Numbered from the stretch's first letter, positions 24,564 to 33,982 are shown. The stretch: 64,000 nucleotides of DNA from Leptothoe kymatousa TAU-MAC 1615 (GCF_018739865.1 NZ_JADOER010000013.1:62001-126000), one strand, 5' to 3'. Translations and numbers: made by a program. The notes: generated by a model from the letters alone, not told the origin.

Positions 24564-24628
24564 AGAAACCCGGTTTCTAAGGCAAAAGTCATGCACTAGG
24601 TTCCGCACTTTCCAGAAACCGGGTTTCT
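24564..24628. repeat. Two copies of the AGAAACCSGGTTTCT palindrome
   Basis: AGAAACCCGGTTTCT at 24564-24578 and AGAAACCGGGTTTCT at 24614-24628, each followed by AAGG, are near-identical palindromes on either side of the ada stop codon. This is a common intergenic repeat motif in cyanobacteria. The second copy lies inside the coding end of ada and specifies residues LRNPVSGK. Confidence 0.75.
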
Positions 24629-25498
24629 AAGGAAAGCGGATTGCGCCTCGATTTGACTAGCTTCCCAACCGACCAGAACAGTTTTACGATCCAGGCCCCA
24701 GCGATAACCACCAAGCTCACCCGAACCACGAATCACTCGGTGGCAGGGGATGAGATAGCCGACAGGATTGCGTCCCACAGCATTACCGATGGCTCGGGCG
24801 GCTGTGGGTTTCCCCATGGACTTTGCTAATCCTTGATAGGTGGCCAGTCCACCCAAGGGAATTTTCAATAGGGCCTGCCATACTTGAATTTGAAAGTTTG
24901 TTCCTTTGACATGGAGCGTTAGGGGAGATCGATTGGCCCTATGGAAGATTTGGTCACAAATATGCTCGGTTGCCTTTTGTTCATACCTAATGGTGGCATT
25001 CGGCCATTCTGTTTTTAACTGTTGTTCAGCCACTGCCTGATTAGGGTTATCAAGGAAGTGTAAATTACAAATTCCCCGATCAGTCATGGCAATGAGACAA
25101 TCTCCAAACGGAGAATTGTGAATACCATAGCGAATCTGTAAACCAGCGCCTGCGGACTTATATTCACCGGGAGACATCGCTTCTAAGGTGACAAATAAAT
25201 CATGGAGACGTCCAGGGCTAGATAGGCCTGAGTCCATGGTTAGGTCTAAAAGACTATTGGTCTCAGCAATTTTAGATTTTGCGTAGTTTAAGGTTAAGTA
25301 CTGGGAAAACCGTTTGGGACTAATGCCGGCCCATTGGGTAAACAACCGTTGGAAGTGATAGTCACTCAGGCCTACATGCTGGGCAATGGTGGCTAAATTA
25401 GGCTGCTCCAAGTGATGCTGACGAATAAATGCGATCGCGTTAGCCATGCGTTCATAGGTTTCTTGATCCTTAGCTGAGGTGGTTATAAATGAATCCAT
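24596..25498 (-). CDS. ada: Ada-type AraC regulator fused to O6-alkylguanine-DNA methyltransferase
   Basis: A 300-residue protein with an AraC helix-turn-helix (about 10-100: FIRQHHLEQPNLATIAQHVG, LSDYHFQRLFTQWAG) and a DNA-methyltransferase domain ending in NPVGYLIPCHRVIRGSGELG, where the PCHRV cysteine accepts the alkyl group. E. coli Ada has a zinc-Cys4 sensor before the HTH; this protein lacks it, so regulation by phosphotriester methylation is unlikely. The ATG at 25498 was chosen as the first Met before the HTH. The C-terminal tail is derived from a palindromic repeat. Confidence 0.88.
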   Translation of the reverse strand: MDSFITTSAKDQETYERMANAIAFIRQHHLEQPNLATIAQHVGLSDYHFQRLFTQWAGISPKRFSQYLTLNYAKSKIAETNSLLDLTMDSGLSSPGRLHDLFVTLEAMSPGEYKSAGAGLQIRYGIHNSPFGDCLIAMTDRGICNLHFLDNPNQAVAEQQLKTEWPNATIRYEQKATEHICDQIFHRANRSPLTLHVKGTNFQIQVWQALLKIPLGGLATYQGLAKSMGKPTAARAIGNAVGRNPVGYLIPCHRVIRGSGELGGYRWGLDRKTVLVGWEASQIEAQSAFLRNPVSGKCGT

Positions 25499-25579
25499 AC
25501 ATTTGCTGGAGCTTGGGTAGGGTATCCCTGACAAAGATATCGGTAGGCATCATGTATAACCACCCAGTTCTTGCTAACT

Positions 25580-25621
25580 GTAGTTTGTCGTACAGCAACG
25601 CATCGTTGTTGCTCCTACGCT
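25580..25621 (+). promoter_or_regulatory. NtcA-activated promoter of glnN
   Basis: A perfect GTA-N8-TAC site (25580-25593) is followed after 22 bases by TACGCT (25616-25621), which fits TAN3T. This is the canonical class II NtcA promoter layout. It implies a start near 25628 and a leader of about 375 bases. glnN is a well-known NtcA target. Confidence 0.7.
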
Positions 25622-26002
25622 ATGTCAATCAAGCATTATGCAAAAATATTACTCCTTTGCTTGAGGTGTTACAAAGGCTTAGGTCCAAACGTTATTGCGC
25701 CATAGGGTTCAAGGTGTCATCACCAAGACCCTAGACCTTAGGGGCAATGGTTAGGGTTTCTGTCTTTGTAACGCCATTTCTGGAAATCAGAAACGCTCTT
25801 TTTTTAGAAAGACCTTTACCACACAATTGTCGTCAATGCTCGACAAGTTCTTGAATCGAAAGAACTTTATGGGTTGCATAAAGAATACAAGGGAATAATT
25901 AGCCCCAATTAGCCCTAGATAGTTGGCGTTTGGTATCTCTGTTGTCTATTTCAAGTGGGTGGGTTCAGTACCATCAGACAGTTGGTCCCCCATAAAGGAA
26001 TT
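25622..26002 (+). other. Long leader of glnN with terminator-like hairpin
   Basis: No gene is seen. TTTCTG (25777-25782) and CAGAAA (25788-25793) form a hairpin, followed within six bases by seven T (25799-25805), resembling a weak intrinsic terminator about 150-180 bases into the leader. An alternative pairing uses GTTTCTG near 25755. This could be an attenuator. Confidence 0.4.
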
Positions 26003-28177
26003 ATGAGCGGAAATGCAGGTCGGGTTCAAGCCATTAGTCAAATTGTCAATCGGGAGCCGCTACCCCCCAAGGCACCGGCAAGCCTTGAAGAGATTTGGGC
26101 AGACAATGTCTTTAACCTTCCTAAAATGAAGGCCACTCTGCCCAAGGGTGTTTTTAAGTCGATTAAAAAAACAATTGTGACTGGGGAGAAATTAGATCCC
26201 TCGGTGGCTGATGCGGTCGCTACGGCGATGAGAGATTGGGCCATATCTAAGGGCGCGCTCTACTATGCCCACGTGTTTTATCCCATGACGAACCAGACTG
26301 CTGAGAAGCATGACGGGTTTATTGCGCCCCAAGGGGACGGCACGGTCATTTCAGAATTTTCTGGCAAGCTATTGGTTCAGGGTGAGCCAGACGGCTCTTC
26401 ATTCCCCAATGGTGGTATCCGTGGCACCTTTGAGGCCCGAGGCTATACCGCATGGGATGTGACCAGCCCGGCCTATATCATGGATACGGATAACGGCTCC
26501 ACCCTATGCATTCCCACGGTATTTGTTTCTTGGACGGGGGAAGCGCTGGATAAGAAAGTGCCGCTGTTGCGGTCTATTGCGGCGATGGACAAAGCCGCTA
26601 GTAAGGTTTTAAAGCTTTTGGGCAATACGGATGTTGCCCATGTCAACTCCAGCTGTGGTGCTGAGCAAGAATATTTCTTAATTGATGCTAACTTTGCTAC
26701 CCAGCGTCCCGATCTGCTGTTGGCTGGACGCACCCTGTTTGGTAAGGCTCCCGCCAAGGGACAAGAATTTGACGATCACTACTTTGGGGCCATTCCAGAG
26801 CGGGTGCAGGTATTTATGCAGGATGTGGAGGAAACCCTCTATAAGCTAGGGATTCCTGCCAAAACTCGCCACAATGAAGTAGCACCAGGGCAGTTTGAAA
26901 TTGCCCCCTATTTTGAAGCGGCTAACGTGGCTAGCGACCACCAGCAGATGATTATGACCGTGTTGCGCCACACGGCGAAAAAGCATGGCTTTATGTGCTT
27001 ACTCCATGAGAAACCCTTTGCGGGCATCAATGGATCTGGTAAACACGTCAACTGGTCAGTGGGCAACTCGACCCAGGGTAACCTGCTGGACCCCGGTGAT
27101 TCTCCCCACGAGAACGCCCAGTTTTTGGTGTTCTGCGGTGCTGTAATTCGAGGTGTACATAAGTATGGACCACTGATGCGGGCAGCCATTGCCACCGCCA
27201 GCAACGACCATCGCCTCGGGGCCAACGAAGCACCACCGGCCATTATGTCAGTGTATTTAGGCACCCAGCTTGAAGAAGTCTTTGAGCAAATCAAGACCGG
27301 CTCCATAACTGACTCTAAAAAGAAAGGGGTGATGGATCTCGGTGTAGACGTGCTGCCCTATTTGACTAAAGATGCGGGCGATCGCAACCGTACCTCGCCC
27401 TTTGCCTTTACCGGCAACCGCTTTGAATTTCGCGCAGTCGGTTCAAACCAGTCGGTGTCTGGTCCCCTAATCGTCCTAAATACTATGCTGGCCGATTCCC
27501 TAGATTGGGTCGGCAATCGCCTAGAGGCCGAACTCTCGGGAGGGGCAGAACTCAATACCGCAATTCTCACTGTACTCAAGGAGGTGATGGAGCAACATGG
27601 TGCCGTGGTCTTTGGCGGTAACGGGTACTCCGAAGAGTGGCACAAAATGGCGGTTGAAGAGCGGGGCTTGGCAAACCTACCTACCACAGCTGATGCCCTA
27701 CCGGTGTTGCAAGAGGAGTACATTGGCGACCTTTTCCAAAAGACAGGTGTATTGACACCGGTTGAGTTGGAAAGTCGTTTTGAGGTCTATGCCGAGCAAT
27801 ATATTCTCTCCATTGAGGTGGAATGTAAGCTAGTGATTGAAATGGCTAAGACCAAGATCTATCCAGCCGCTGTTGATTACTTAGCTAAGCTGTCGTCTAC
27901 AATTTCAAGCTTGGAAGGCTTAGGCGTCACCCTGGAAAAGGGAAGCGCTGAAAAAATTGCGGAGCTGACCAATGGCATGGCCAGTACTGTTGCCAAATTG
28001 AGTGAAGCCCTTGGGACTCATGATTTTGGCGGTGCTGGTGAGCACATGGCTTACTGTGCCAGCACCCTACGTCCCTTGATGGATGATGTGCGCGAATATG
28101 TAGATACGCTAGAAAGTGAAATTTCTGATGAGTTTTGGCCGTTGCCCACTTACCAGGAAATGCTGTTTATCAAGTAG
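26003..28177 (+). CDS. glnN: Type III glutamine synthetase GlnN
   Basis: A 724-residue enzyme of the GSIII family, ATP-dependent condensation of ammonium and glutamate. GSIII landmarks: [19 protein letters not shown] at the start, the long N-terminal domain, ISVEQEYF-like segment read here as [31 protein letters not shown] (ammonium/glutamate site), [12 protein letters not shown] (ATP/metal region) and [12 protein letters not shown]. The C-terminal helical extension is also typical. AAGGA lies before the ATG at 26003. GlnN is the second, nitrogen-starvation-induced synthetase of many cyanobacteria, and a class II NtcA promoter lies upstream. Confidence 0.95.
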   Translation: MSGNAGRVQAISQIVNREPLPPKAPASLEEIWADNVFNLPKMKATLPKGVFKSIKKTIVTGEKLDPSVADAVATAMRDWAISKGALYYAHVFYPMTNQTAEKHDGFIAPQGDGTVISEFSGKLLVQGEPDGSSFPNGGIRGTFEARGYTAWDVTSPAYIMDTDNGSTLCIPTVFVSWTGEALDKKVPLLRSIAAMDKAASKVLKLLGNTDVAHVNSSCGAEQEYFLIDANFATQRPDLLLAGRTLFGKAPAKGQEFDDHYFGAIPERVQVFMQDVEETLYKLGIPAKTRHNEVAPGQFEIAPYFEAANVASDHQQMIMTVLRHTAKKHGFMCLLHEKPFAGINGSGKHVNWSVGNSTQGNLLDPGDSPHENAQFLVFCGAVIRGVHKYGPLMRAAIATASNDHRLGANEAPPAIMSVYLGTQLEEVFEQIKTGSITDSKKKGVMDLGVDVLPYLTKDAGDRNRTSPFAFTGNRFEFRAVGSNQSVSGPLIVLNTMLADSLDWVGNRLEAELSGGAELNTAILTVLKEVMEQHGAVVFGGNGYSEEWHKMAVEERGLANLPTTADALPVLQEEYIGDLFQKTGVLTPVELESRFEVYAEQYILSIEVECKLVIEMAKTKIYPAAVDYLAKLSSTISSLEGLGVTLEKGSAEKIAELTNGMASTVAKLSEALGTHDFGGAGEHMAYCASTLRPLMDDVREYVDTLESEISDEFWPLPTYQEMLFIK

Positions 28178-28200
28178 TTTTTTTAGAAGAAGCTGTTGAA

Positions 28201-28221
28201 CAAGTAAATAGAATTTACTTG
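28201..28221 (+). repeat. Hairpin after glnN stop
   Basis: CAAGTAAAT (28201-28209) and ATTTACTTG (28213-28221) are perfect complements with a three-base loop, 23 bases after the stop codon. It may stabilise the 3' end of glnN mRNA ahead of the terminator. Confidence 0.5.
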
Positions 28222-28242
28222 TATCCCATGGCATTTAGTTTT

Positions 28243-28272
28243 GAGGCAAGGTAACTTCTTGCCTCTTTTTTT
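28243..28272 (+). terminator. Intrinsic terminator of glnN
   Basis: GAGGCAAG (28243-28250) pairs with CTTGCCTC (28258-28265), followed by seven T. This is a textbook intrinsic terminator. Confidence 0.9.
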
Positions 28273-28338
28273 ATGCCTGCGATCTTGCACCAGATCGGTT
28301 TTGAGCTTATAACCCACGTTAGGTTAAAAACCCAACGC

Positions 28339-28508
28339 TAATTGAAGGCTGTCCACTAAAGGGACAAGATTCGCTTAATAGCTCTGTACTTGGAGCTTTC
28401 ACAGATCCTCTACCCCCTTTAGTGGGTTTTGATTCAATTAGCCTTGGAACTTTCAGTCCAAGGTGGGCCGTGCTCAAGATGCGATTCCACCGCATCAAAT
28501 AGGTTTGA
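28339..28508. ncRNA. Highly structured intergenic region, candidate non-coding RNA
   Basis: Three nested stems fold 28339-28440: TAATTGAA/TTCAATTA (28339-28346, 28433-28440), CCACTAAAGGG/CCCTTTAGTGG (28353-28363, 28415-28425) and AGCTC/GAGCT (28380-28384, 28393-28397). Two more hairpins follow, CCTTGGA/TCCAAGG (28442-28448, 28457-28463) and GCTCAA-ATGCG with CGCAT-TTGAGC (28472-28510). No known RNA family was recognised and strand is unknown. It lies beyond the glnN terminator and just before a convergent gene, so one or more stems may also be terminators. Confidence 0.4.
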
Positions 28509-28512
28509 GCGC

Positions 28513-29850
28513 TCAGCCCTCACTATAATCAAACGCATTGTCCCAAAGATAATCCAACACCGCCATAGAATCCTTTAACGACAACAACCGACACCGCCCC
28601 TGGTCGTCATAGTCCATTAACGGTTTCTCCACACCGCCCACATATCCCCGCAGCCCCTGCAAGTTCTTTAGCGGCCCTGCAATATCAAAATTGATCGCCG
28701 TCCCCGTTTTCTCCACCATCCATTTCTCAACCTTGGCATCAAGGGCTTGGGGCGTCAGAGGTTCTGCGCTGGTGAGCAAATGGTAATACACCAGAATAAT
28801 TTCCTTGCATTCTTCCTCTTCGGCAATGTCCACCAGCATTTGAAACACGCTAGCGTTATTGGCCAGGTTGTTAAAAAACAACGTATCGGTCACGTCCTTT
28901 TGGAACTTTATCTTTTTGTTTTTATACTGGCTATATTGTTTTACGCCAAAGCCCCCTAACGCAATCACAAAGGTGAGGGTCGCCACCAGCACCGGCATAA
29001 TGTTGCGGGCCTGTTCTTCCTCCACATCGATGGATTCTAGCGCCGACCCGGCATTGAGGGTGAGTAAAATAGCGGCCACTAAAATCAAAATATTGGGCAG
29101 CGCCTTTAACAACACAGGAATAGCGGCCCCAATGGCTGGCACCGCCAGCATCAGCTGATCCCGCAGGGTCATGCTGGTTTTGACATTGGGAAACAATAAA
29201 TCTAGATCAAATTTGGGAATATTTTTGTAAAAATAGACATACATTTTGCCGGGGACAAACTTGCGTTCTGCTTGGCCCCGTTTTCGCTTAGTCTGCTTTT
29301 CCTTTGCTTGGAAATAGCGCTCCCCCTTAAACTGGATTAGCAAAACTAAGCGTTCTAGAATATCGACGGTTTGTTCTGCTTCCCAGAAGAAAAATTTCTT
29401 GGTTTTAATGGTTTGGTTAATATCCCCCCGGCAGTAGCAGAGCACCTGCTCAAAATCGTTGAAATCCACATCGGTTTTCAGGTTGATTAGGGTGCGGCTA
29501 TTGAGTGCTTGTTGAATGGTGGCCTCAGGCACTGGGTAATAGTTGGCCTGGTCTAGGGTGCGCTTAAATGCCTGCATCAGGCTACGCCCCATGGCTTCGT
29601 AGTCCTGCAAGGACGTTTCGTATAGGGGCTGGATCTCGGCATTGGGGTTGAACACCCTGTAGTTCTCTTTAATGGTGTCCAGGGTGCTATGGAATTTGAA
29701 GTGGTAAAACGCGGTTAGAATTTCGCAAAATGCGGCAAATTCCTTGGCGGTTTCGTCGGTCAGATGCCCATCGCTCAGGCACAATTTAATGATGTCCTTA
29801 CGGGGATAAGGGATAAATGCTTCGCGGGGAGGGTCGGTAGTCATGGCCAT
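28513..29850 (-). CDS. DUF3754 (TMEM143-like) membrane protein
   Basis: A 445-residue protein. The conserved block runs from YETSLQDYEAMGRSLMQAF through LIQFKGERYFQAK, RKFVPGKMYVYFYKNIPKFD and DLLFPNVKTSMTLRDQLM, which is the DUF3754 core found in cyanobacteria, plants and TMEM143. Two hydrophobic segments (about 238-265 and 283-303) follow. Function is unknown; plant homologues are organellar. It is divergent from the TSUP transporter gene, sharing a 94-base gap. Confidence 0.85.
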   Translation of the reverse strand: MAMTTDPPREAFIPYPRKDIIKLCLSDGHLTDETAKEFAAFCEILTAFYHFKFHSTLDTIKENYRVFNPNAEIQPLYETSLQDYEAMGRSLMQAFKRTLDQANYYPVPEATIQQALNSRTLINLKTDVDFNDFEQVLCYCRGDINQTIKTKKFFFWEAEQTVDILERLVLLIQFKGERYFQAKEKQTKRKRGQAERKFVPGKMYVYFYKNIPKFDLDLLFPNVKTSMTLRDQLMLAVPAIGAAIPVLLKALPNILILVAAILLTLNAGSALESIDVEEEQARNIMPVLVATLTFVIALGGFGVKQYSQYKNKKIKFQKDVTDTLFFNNLANNASVFQMLVDIAEEEECKEIILVYYHLLTSAEPLTPQALDAKVEKWMVEKTGTAINFDIAGPLKNLQGLRGYVGGVEKPLMDYDDQGRCRLLSLKDSMAVLDYLWDNAFDYSEG

Positions 29851-29944
29851 GGAATCTATTTATTGGCCTGCTTTGAAGGGTAAATGAGGTAGCTTTGCTT
29901 ATCCTACAGACTTTTGCGAGTTTATTCAGCTTTCGGAGAATAAT

Positions 29945-30703
29945 ATGCCCCTAACCTTTGATTTGGTGGCCCTGTTGTTTGTGGTGGCCATGGCGGCGGG
30001 CTGTGTGGATACCATTGCGGGCGGTGGTGGCCTAATTGTGCTGCCGACACTGTTGATGGTGGGCGTACCGCCTGCGGTGGCCCTGGCTACGAATAAATTG
30101 CAGGGCAGCGGCGGCACCTTGGTGGCGTCCGTCTATTTTGCGCGTAAGCAAATCGTGCGCCTAGGCGATATTCAGCTCACGGTTTGGATGACCTTTCTGG
30201 GGGCGGTGTTGGGCGTTTGGCTGGTGCTGCAAATCAATAGCACTGCCCTCAATGCGATTATTCCATTTTTGCTAATTGCCATGGGGGGCTATTTTGCCCT
30301 ATCCCCCACCCTGGGGACCACGGACCAAAAACAACGGTTGGCCCACGGGCCTTTTGCTGGGTTTATCGCCCCCCTATTGGGGTTTTATGATGGCTTTTTT
30401 GGTCCGGGCACGGGCATGTTTATGGTGCTATCGCTGGTGAGTTTACGGGGCCACAATCTAACTAAGGCCACCGCCCAAACAAAAGTGCTTAACTGCACCA
30501 GCAATGTATCCTCGCTGCTGTATTTTCTTGTTTTTGGCCAGGTGTATTGGGGGGTGGGGCTGGTGATGCTGGCGGGGCAGGTGATTGGCTCGTCTATTGG
30601 GGCCAGAATTGTTCTGGCCAAGGGGGCCGGGTTGATTCGCCCGGTGGTGGCGGTGGTGTGTTTTGTGATGGCGTCTAAGCTTTTGTGGGATGCCCTGGGG
30701 TGA
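29945..30703 (+). CDS. TauE/SafE (TSUP) family transporter
   Basis: A 252-residue integral membrane protein with about eight spans, recognisable by AAGCVDTIAGGGGLIVLPTLL and the second repeat GFYDGFFGPGTGMFM. The internal duplicated glycine-rich loops are the hallmark of the family, which exports sulfite, sulfoacetate or other organic anions. No sulfur-metabolism gene is adjacent, although comB is 10 kb away. Substrate unknown. GGAG lies a few bases before the ATG. Confidence 0.88.
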   Translation: MPLTFDLVALLFVVAMAAGCVDTIAGGGGLIVLPTLLMVGVPPAVALATNKLQGSGGTLVASVYFARKQIVRLGDIQLTVWMTFLGAVLGVWLVLQINSTALNAIIPFLLIAMGGYFALSPTLGTTDQKQRLAHGPFAGFIAPLLGFYDGFFGPGTGMFMVLSLVSLRGHNLTKATAQTKVLNCTSNVSSLLYFLVFGQVYWGVGLVMLAGQVIGSSIGARIVLAKGAGLIRPVVAVVCFVMASKLLWDALG

Positions 30704-30708
30704 TGCCA

Positions 30709-30945
30709 TTATGCATCGAGATATTCGCCGAGCACTTCGCAGGGGCCATCTTCTACACCGTCGTAAATCGATGCGCTGTTGGAAAAAGGCGGTGTGGGTT
30801 TGTCGCTAATGCCTAAATGGGTGTGCACAATGGTCAGGATGGCTTCGGAAACTGAGGTAATGTCTTGTTGCCGTTGATAGGTGCGCAGCCGGTCTAGGAC
30901 TTCTGGGGTGAGCAACAGGGTCAGGGGCGTAGGGGCAGTTGACAT
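30709..30945 (-). CDS. Small ribbon-helix-helix-like protein
   Basis: A 78-residue protein with LTLLLTPEVLDRLRTYQRQQ and SVSEAILTIVHTHLG, which fits the strand-helix-helix layout of CopG/Arc-type DNA-binding proteins. The acidic tail (YDGVEDGPCEVLGEYLDA) is unusual. No toxin partner is adjacent, so an antitoxin role is not supported. It is convergent with the transporter gene, five bases away. Confidence 0.6.
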   Translation of the reverse strand: MSTAPTPLTLLLTPEVLDRLRTYQRQQDITSVSEAILTIVHTHLGISDKPTPPFSNSASIYDGVEDGPCEVLGEYLDA

Positions 30946-31002
30946 AGTCTAAGGTTTTAAGGGCGATACATCTAGCATATCGGGCCGCTGGTTCAGGGGG
31001 GA

Positions 31003-31066
31003 TTGCCTAAGGTGCCAATTTGCCTAGGTACTAATTTGCCTAGGTGCCAATTTGGCTAGGCGCCAG
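31003..31066. repeat. Four tandem 16-bp repeats
   Basis: TTGCCTAGGTGCCAAT occurs four times head to tail with small variation (31003-31019, 31020-31035, 31036-31051, 31052-31066). CCTAGG and GGCGCC give local symmetry. They lie in the shared upstream region of the RHH-like and CHASE2 genes. Confidence 0.8.
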
Positions 31067-31121
31067 GGTGAAAACGTTATTGCCCGCCTATGGGGGGGCA
31101 ATCTGGGGTCGCTGATACTGT

Positions 31122-33698
31122 TTGCCCTCGATTGTGTCCCTAGTGCTCCTGAAGAAAATTTATTTGGCAGCTAAAGTGCCTTTCAAGGCCTATCCGTTTG
31201 CCAAGGGGCGCAGGCAATGGCCACTGTTATTAATTGCCTGTGTGGTTACGGGGACCATGGTGGGTATGCGACAACTGGGGTTGTCCCAGCCGCTGGAGTT
31301 GGCGATTTATGATTGGTTTTTGCGATCGCACCGTGCCATTGCCCCCGATCCTCGCATTCTGATTGTAGAAATCACCGAAAGTGATATCCAACGTCATCAA
31401 ACTTGGCCCTTCAGCGATGAGCTCATTGGTCGCCTACTATCCCAGCTACAACAGCATCACCCCGCCGCCGTTGGTCTAGATCTCTATCGAGATTTTCACC
31501 ATCCCCCCGGCGAGAAACTGCTCAAACAACAACTACAAAGAACGAATGTTATCTCCATCGAAAAATTAGGTGGGCCAGATACCTATCATGTTCCAGCCCC
31601 CAAAGGCGTGCCCAGAGACCAAATAGGATTCAATGATTTCGTCGTCGATCCAGATGGCATCGTGCGACGAAATTTTCTGTTTGCCACGGTGGGAGAAATA
31701 GAATACTACTCCCTATCCCTCCGCCTCAGTCAACTCTATCTAGCCAAAAAACATCCAGAAATTTCCCCTGAGCTAGAAATTTCATCAAATGCTGTCTCTT
31801 TAGGAAATACAGAATTTAAGCGACTTCGCGCTAATGCCGGAGCCTACCAAGGCATTGACAATGGAGGATATCAATTACTCCTAAGATATCGCACCCCCCA
31901 CTTGCCAGCTCAAAGAATTTCCATCAGTGATATCCTAGACAACAATTTTGACCCTGCCTGGATCAACAATAAAATTGTCTTAATTGGGACTACGGCCCTC
32001 AGCGAAAAAGACTATTTCTATACCCCCTATGGTTCATCTGAAGCCAACCAACTAGTGATGCCTGGCGTGGTTGTGCACGCCCATCTAACGAGTCAAATCA
32101 TCAGTGCCACATTGGGTGAACGCTCCCTTTATCGGTTTTGGCCAGATTTTATAGAAATTATTTGGATTGGCCTATGGGCCCTCGCCGGCAGCATCTTAAT
32201 CTACCGTTTTGATCGGCCTAGAATTCTGAGTGCCATCAGCCTTGTAAGTGTCTGTAGCATCTCCATTATTGCCCTTTTTAGCCTCACCCAAGGCATTTGG
32301 ATTCCCTGTGCCATGCCGCTGTTGAGCTTTAGCATGGCCGGCACCATTGCCCTAGTCTACAAAGAGTTTTATCGCAGCTTTTTTGACGAATTAACCGGCC
32401 TCTCCAATCGCACATTCTTTATGCGAAATCTGGAAAAGCTGCTCAAAGGCAAACAAGCACAAGCAGAAATAAATATAGCTGTTTTATTTATCGACATCGA
32501 TCAGTTTACACTGATTAATGAAAATTTCGGACGTGCCGCCGGAGACGAGCTATTACGGATTATCACGGCTCGATTGCGGGCCAGCCTACCCTCTAAAAGT
32601 AAGCTGGCCAAGCTAGATGGAGACGATTTTGTTGTTGTATTAAAACAATGTCCTAACCTGAAATTAGCCTCTCAGCTAGCCGACAGAATGCAAGAAAATA
32701 TCTCGCGACCGATTACATTCAAACGACAAAATCTTCGATTGACCGCTAGCATTGGCATCGCCATGAGCGAGGCGGGTAGCCATAAGCAAGCCGAAGCCAT
32801 CGTGCGCGATGCCCAAATGGCCATGTATCGAGCAAAGTCCATGGGCAAAGCGTGCTATGAAATATTCTCTGCCCAAATGCGCACCCAGTCCGCAACGTTA
32901 TTTTCGCTCAACTCAGATCTGCCCCAAGCGATTGAACAAAATCAGCTACGGTTACACTATCAACCCCTGATCCATCTTGAAAGCGGAAAAATCCAAGGCT
33001 TTGAGGCATTGGTGCGATGGCAACATCCCAAAAAGGGTTTGATCTATCCCGGAGATTTTATCCCCTTAGCAGAAGAGAATGGCCTGATCGTTCCCCTGGG
33101 CTACTGGGTACTTAAAGAAGCCTGTCGTCAAAATCAGCTTTGGAACCAGGCCTATCCCCAAGCTACTACTCCTTTATTTATTAGCGTTAACCTGTCCGGT
33201 CGTCAGTTTCGAGATCCTCACCTGATTGAGAACATTCAAAAAATTATCGAAGATGTGGACCTACTACCCCATAGCCTCAAATTAGAACTCACCGAGAGTG
33301 TGGTCATGGACGATGTGGAAGTATCGGTAAACGGGCTGCTGAGTCTTAAAAAAATAAATATTAAGGTGGGTATTGATGATTTTGGCACCGGGTATTCTTC
33401 CTTGAGCTATCTACATCGTTTTCCCGTGGATACCCTTAAAGTAGATCGCTCCTTTGTCATGCGCATGCATGATGCATCAGACAACGAAGCCATTGTGAAA
33501 ACAATTATTTCCTTGAGCCACAGCTTACAAATGGACGTTATTGCTGAAGGTATTGAAACAGCGGCTCAGGCTGAAAAGCTGAAAACCTGGAACTGTGAAT
33601 ACGGCCAAGGCTATTTTTTCTCCAGGCCCGTACCCTCAGAAAAAGCTGAAGCATTACTGGCCAATCCACCACATTGGGCCTACCCTCAAGACGCTTAG
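31122..33698 (+). CDS. CHASE2-GGDEF-EAL membrane sensor, probable c-di-GMP phosphodiesterase
   Basis: Up to 858 residues. One N-terminal span, an extracytoplasmic CHASE2 sensor domain (about 55-340; LELAIYDWFLRSH, VVGLDLYRD-like read AVGLDLYRD, NNKIVLIGTTA), three further spans (about 347-415), a GGDEF domain and an EAL domain (from about 600). The GGDEF signature has decayed to LDGDDF, so cyclase activity is doubtful. The EAL domain keeps its residues: EALVRW, VNLSGRQF, LELTESV, IDDFGTGYSS, KVDRSF and AEGIET, so it should hydrolyse c-di-GMP. The start is uncertain (TTG at 31122 or GTG at 31134). A paralogue lies at 43467-46007. Confidence 0.88.
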   Translation: MPSIVSLVLLKKIYLAAKVPFKAYPFAKGRRQWPLLLIACVVTGTMVGMRQLGLSQPLELAIYDWFLRSHRAIAPDPRILIVEITESDIQRHQTWPFSDELIGRLLSQLQQHHPAAVGLDLYRDFHHPPGEKLLKQQLQRTNVISIEKLGGPDTYHVPAPKGVPRDQIGFNDFVVDPDGIVRRNFLFATVGEIEYYSLSLRLSQLYLAKKHPEISPELEISSNAVSLGNTEFKRLRANAGAYQGIDNGGYQLLLRYRTPHLPAQRISISDILDNNFDPAWINNKIVLIGTTALSEKDYFYTPYGSSEANQLVMPGVVVHAHLTSQIISATLGERSLYRFWPDFIEIIWIGLWALAGSILIYRFDRPRILSAISLVSVCSISIIALFSLTQGIWIPCAMPLLSFSMAGTIALVYKEFYRSFFDELTGLSNRTFFMRNLEKLLKGKQAQAEINIAVLFIDIDQFTLINENFGRAAGDELLRIITARLRASLPSKSKLAKLDGDDFVVVLKQCPNLKLASQLADRMQENISRPITFKRQNLRLTASIGIAMSEAGSHKQAEAIVRDAQMAMYRAKSMGKACYEIFSAQMRTQSATLFSLNSDLPQAIEQNQLRLHYQPLIHLESGKIQGFEALVRWQHPKKGLIYPGDFIPLAEENGLIVPLGYWVLKEACRQNQLWNQAYPQATTPLFISVNLSGRQFRDPHLIENIQKIIEDVDLLPHSLKLELTESVVMDDVEVSVNGLLSLKKINIKVGIDDFGTGYSSLSYLHRFPVDTLKVDRSFVMRMHDASDNEAIVKTIISLSHSLQMDVIAEGIETAAQAEKLKTWNCEYGQGYFFSRPVPSEKAEALLANPPHWAYPQDA

Positions 33699-33700
33699 GC

Positions 33701-33802
33701 GCTGTTAAAAAACTACTTCACAGTTTAAAATCCAAAAAGGCTTGTTAAGTCATGATTTCAAGGAACAAGACCATGATTTTAATTTTTAACAAGCCCTTAA
33801 AC
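33701..33802. repeat. Dispersed repeat, copy B
   Basis: About 102 bases matching copy A at 18055-18153 over most of their length, including GCTGTTAA, CTACTTCAC, GGCTTGTTAAG, TCATGATTTC and TTTTTAACAAGCCC. It begins two bases after the CHASE2 stop codon. Internal GGCTTGTTAA and TTAACAAGCC are complementary. Confidence 0.75.
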
Positions 33803-33808
33803 TAAAAT

Positions 33809-33836
33809 GGATTACCCAAATAAATGTGGGTAATCC
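33809..33836 (+). terminator. Hairpin following dispersed repeat B
   Basis: GGATTACCCA (33809-33818) pairs with TGGGTAATCC (33827-33836) over ten bases with an eight-base loop. There is no T-run; it may end the CHASE2 transcript or belong to the repeat. Confidence 0.5.
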
Positions 33837-33982
33837 GCAAATATGCAAACATATCAGGCCTAAATAGCCGTTGCTGATTTAGCAACCGATCTGCAAGGTT
33901 GACTCACCGTATGGATCGGACCCATACAATCCTCCCGAGGAAGAGCGCCCCTGCATAAATACACCGCCAATTCAGCCTGCCG

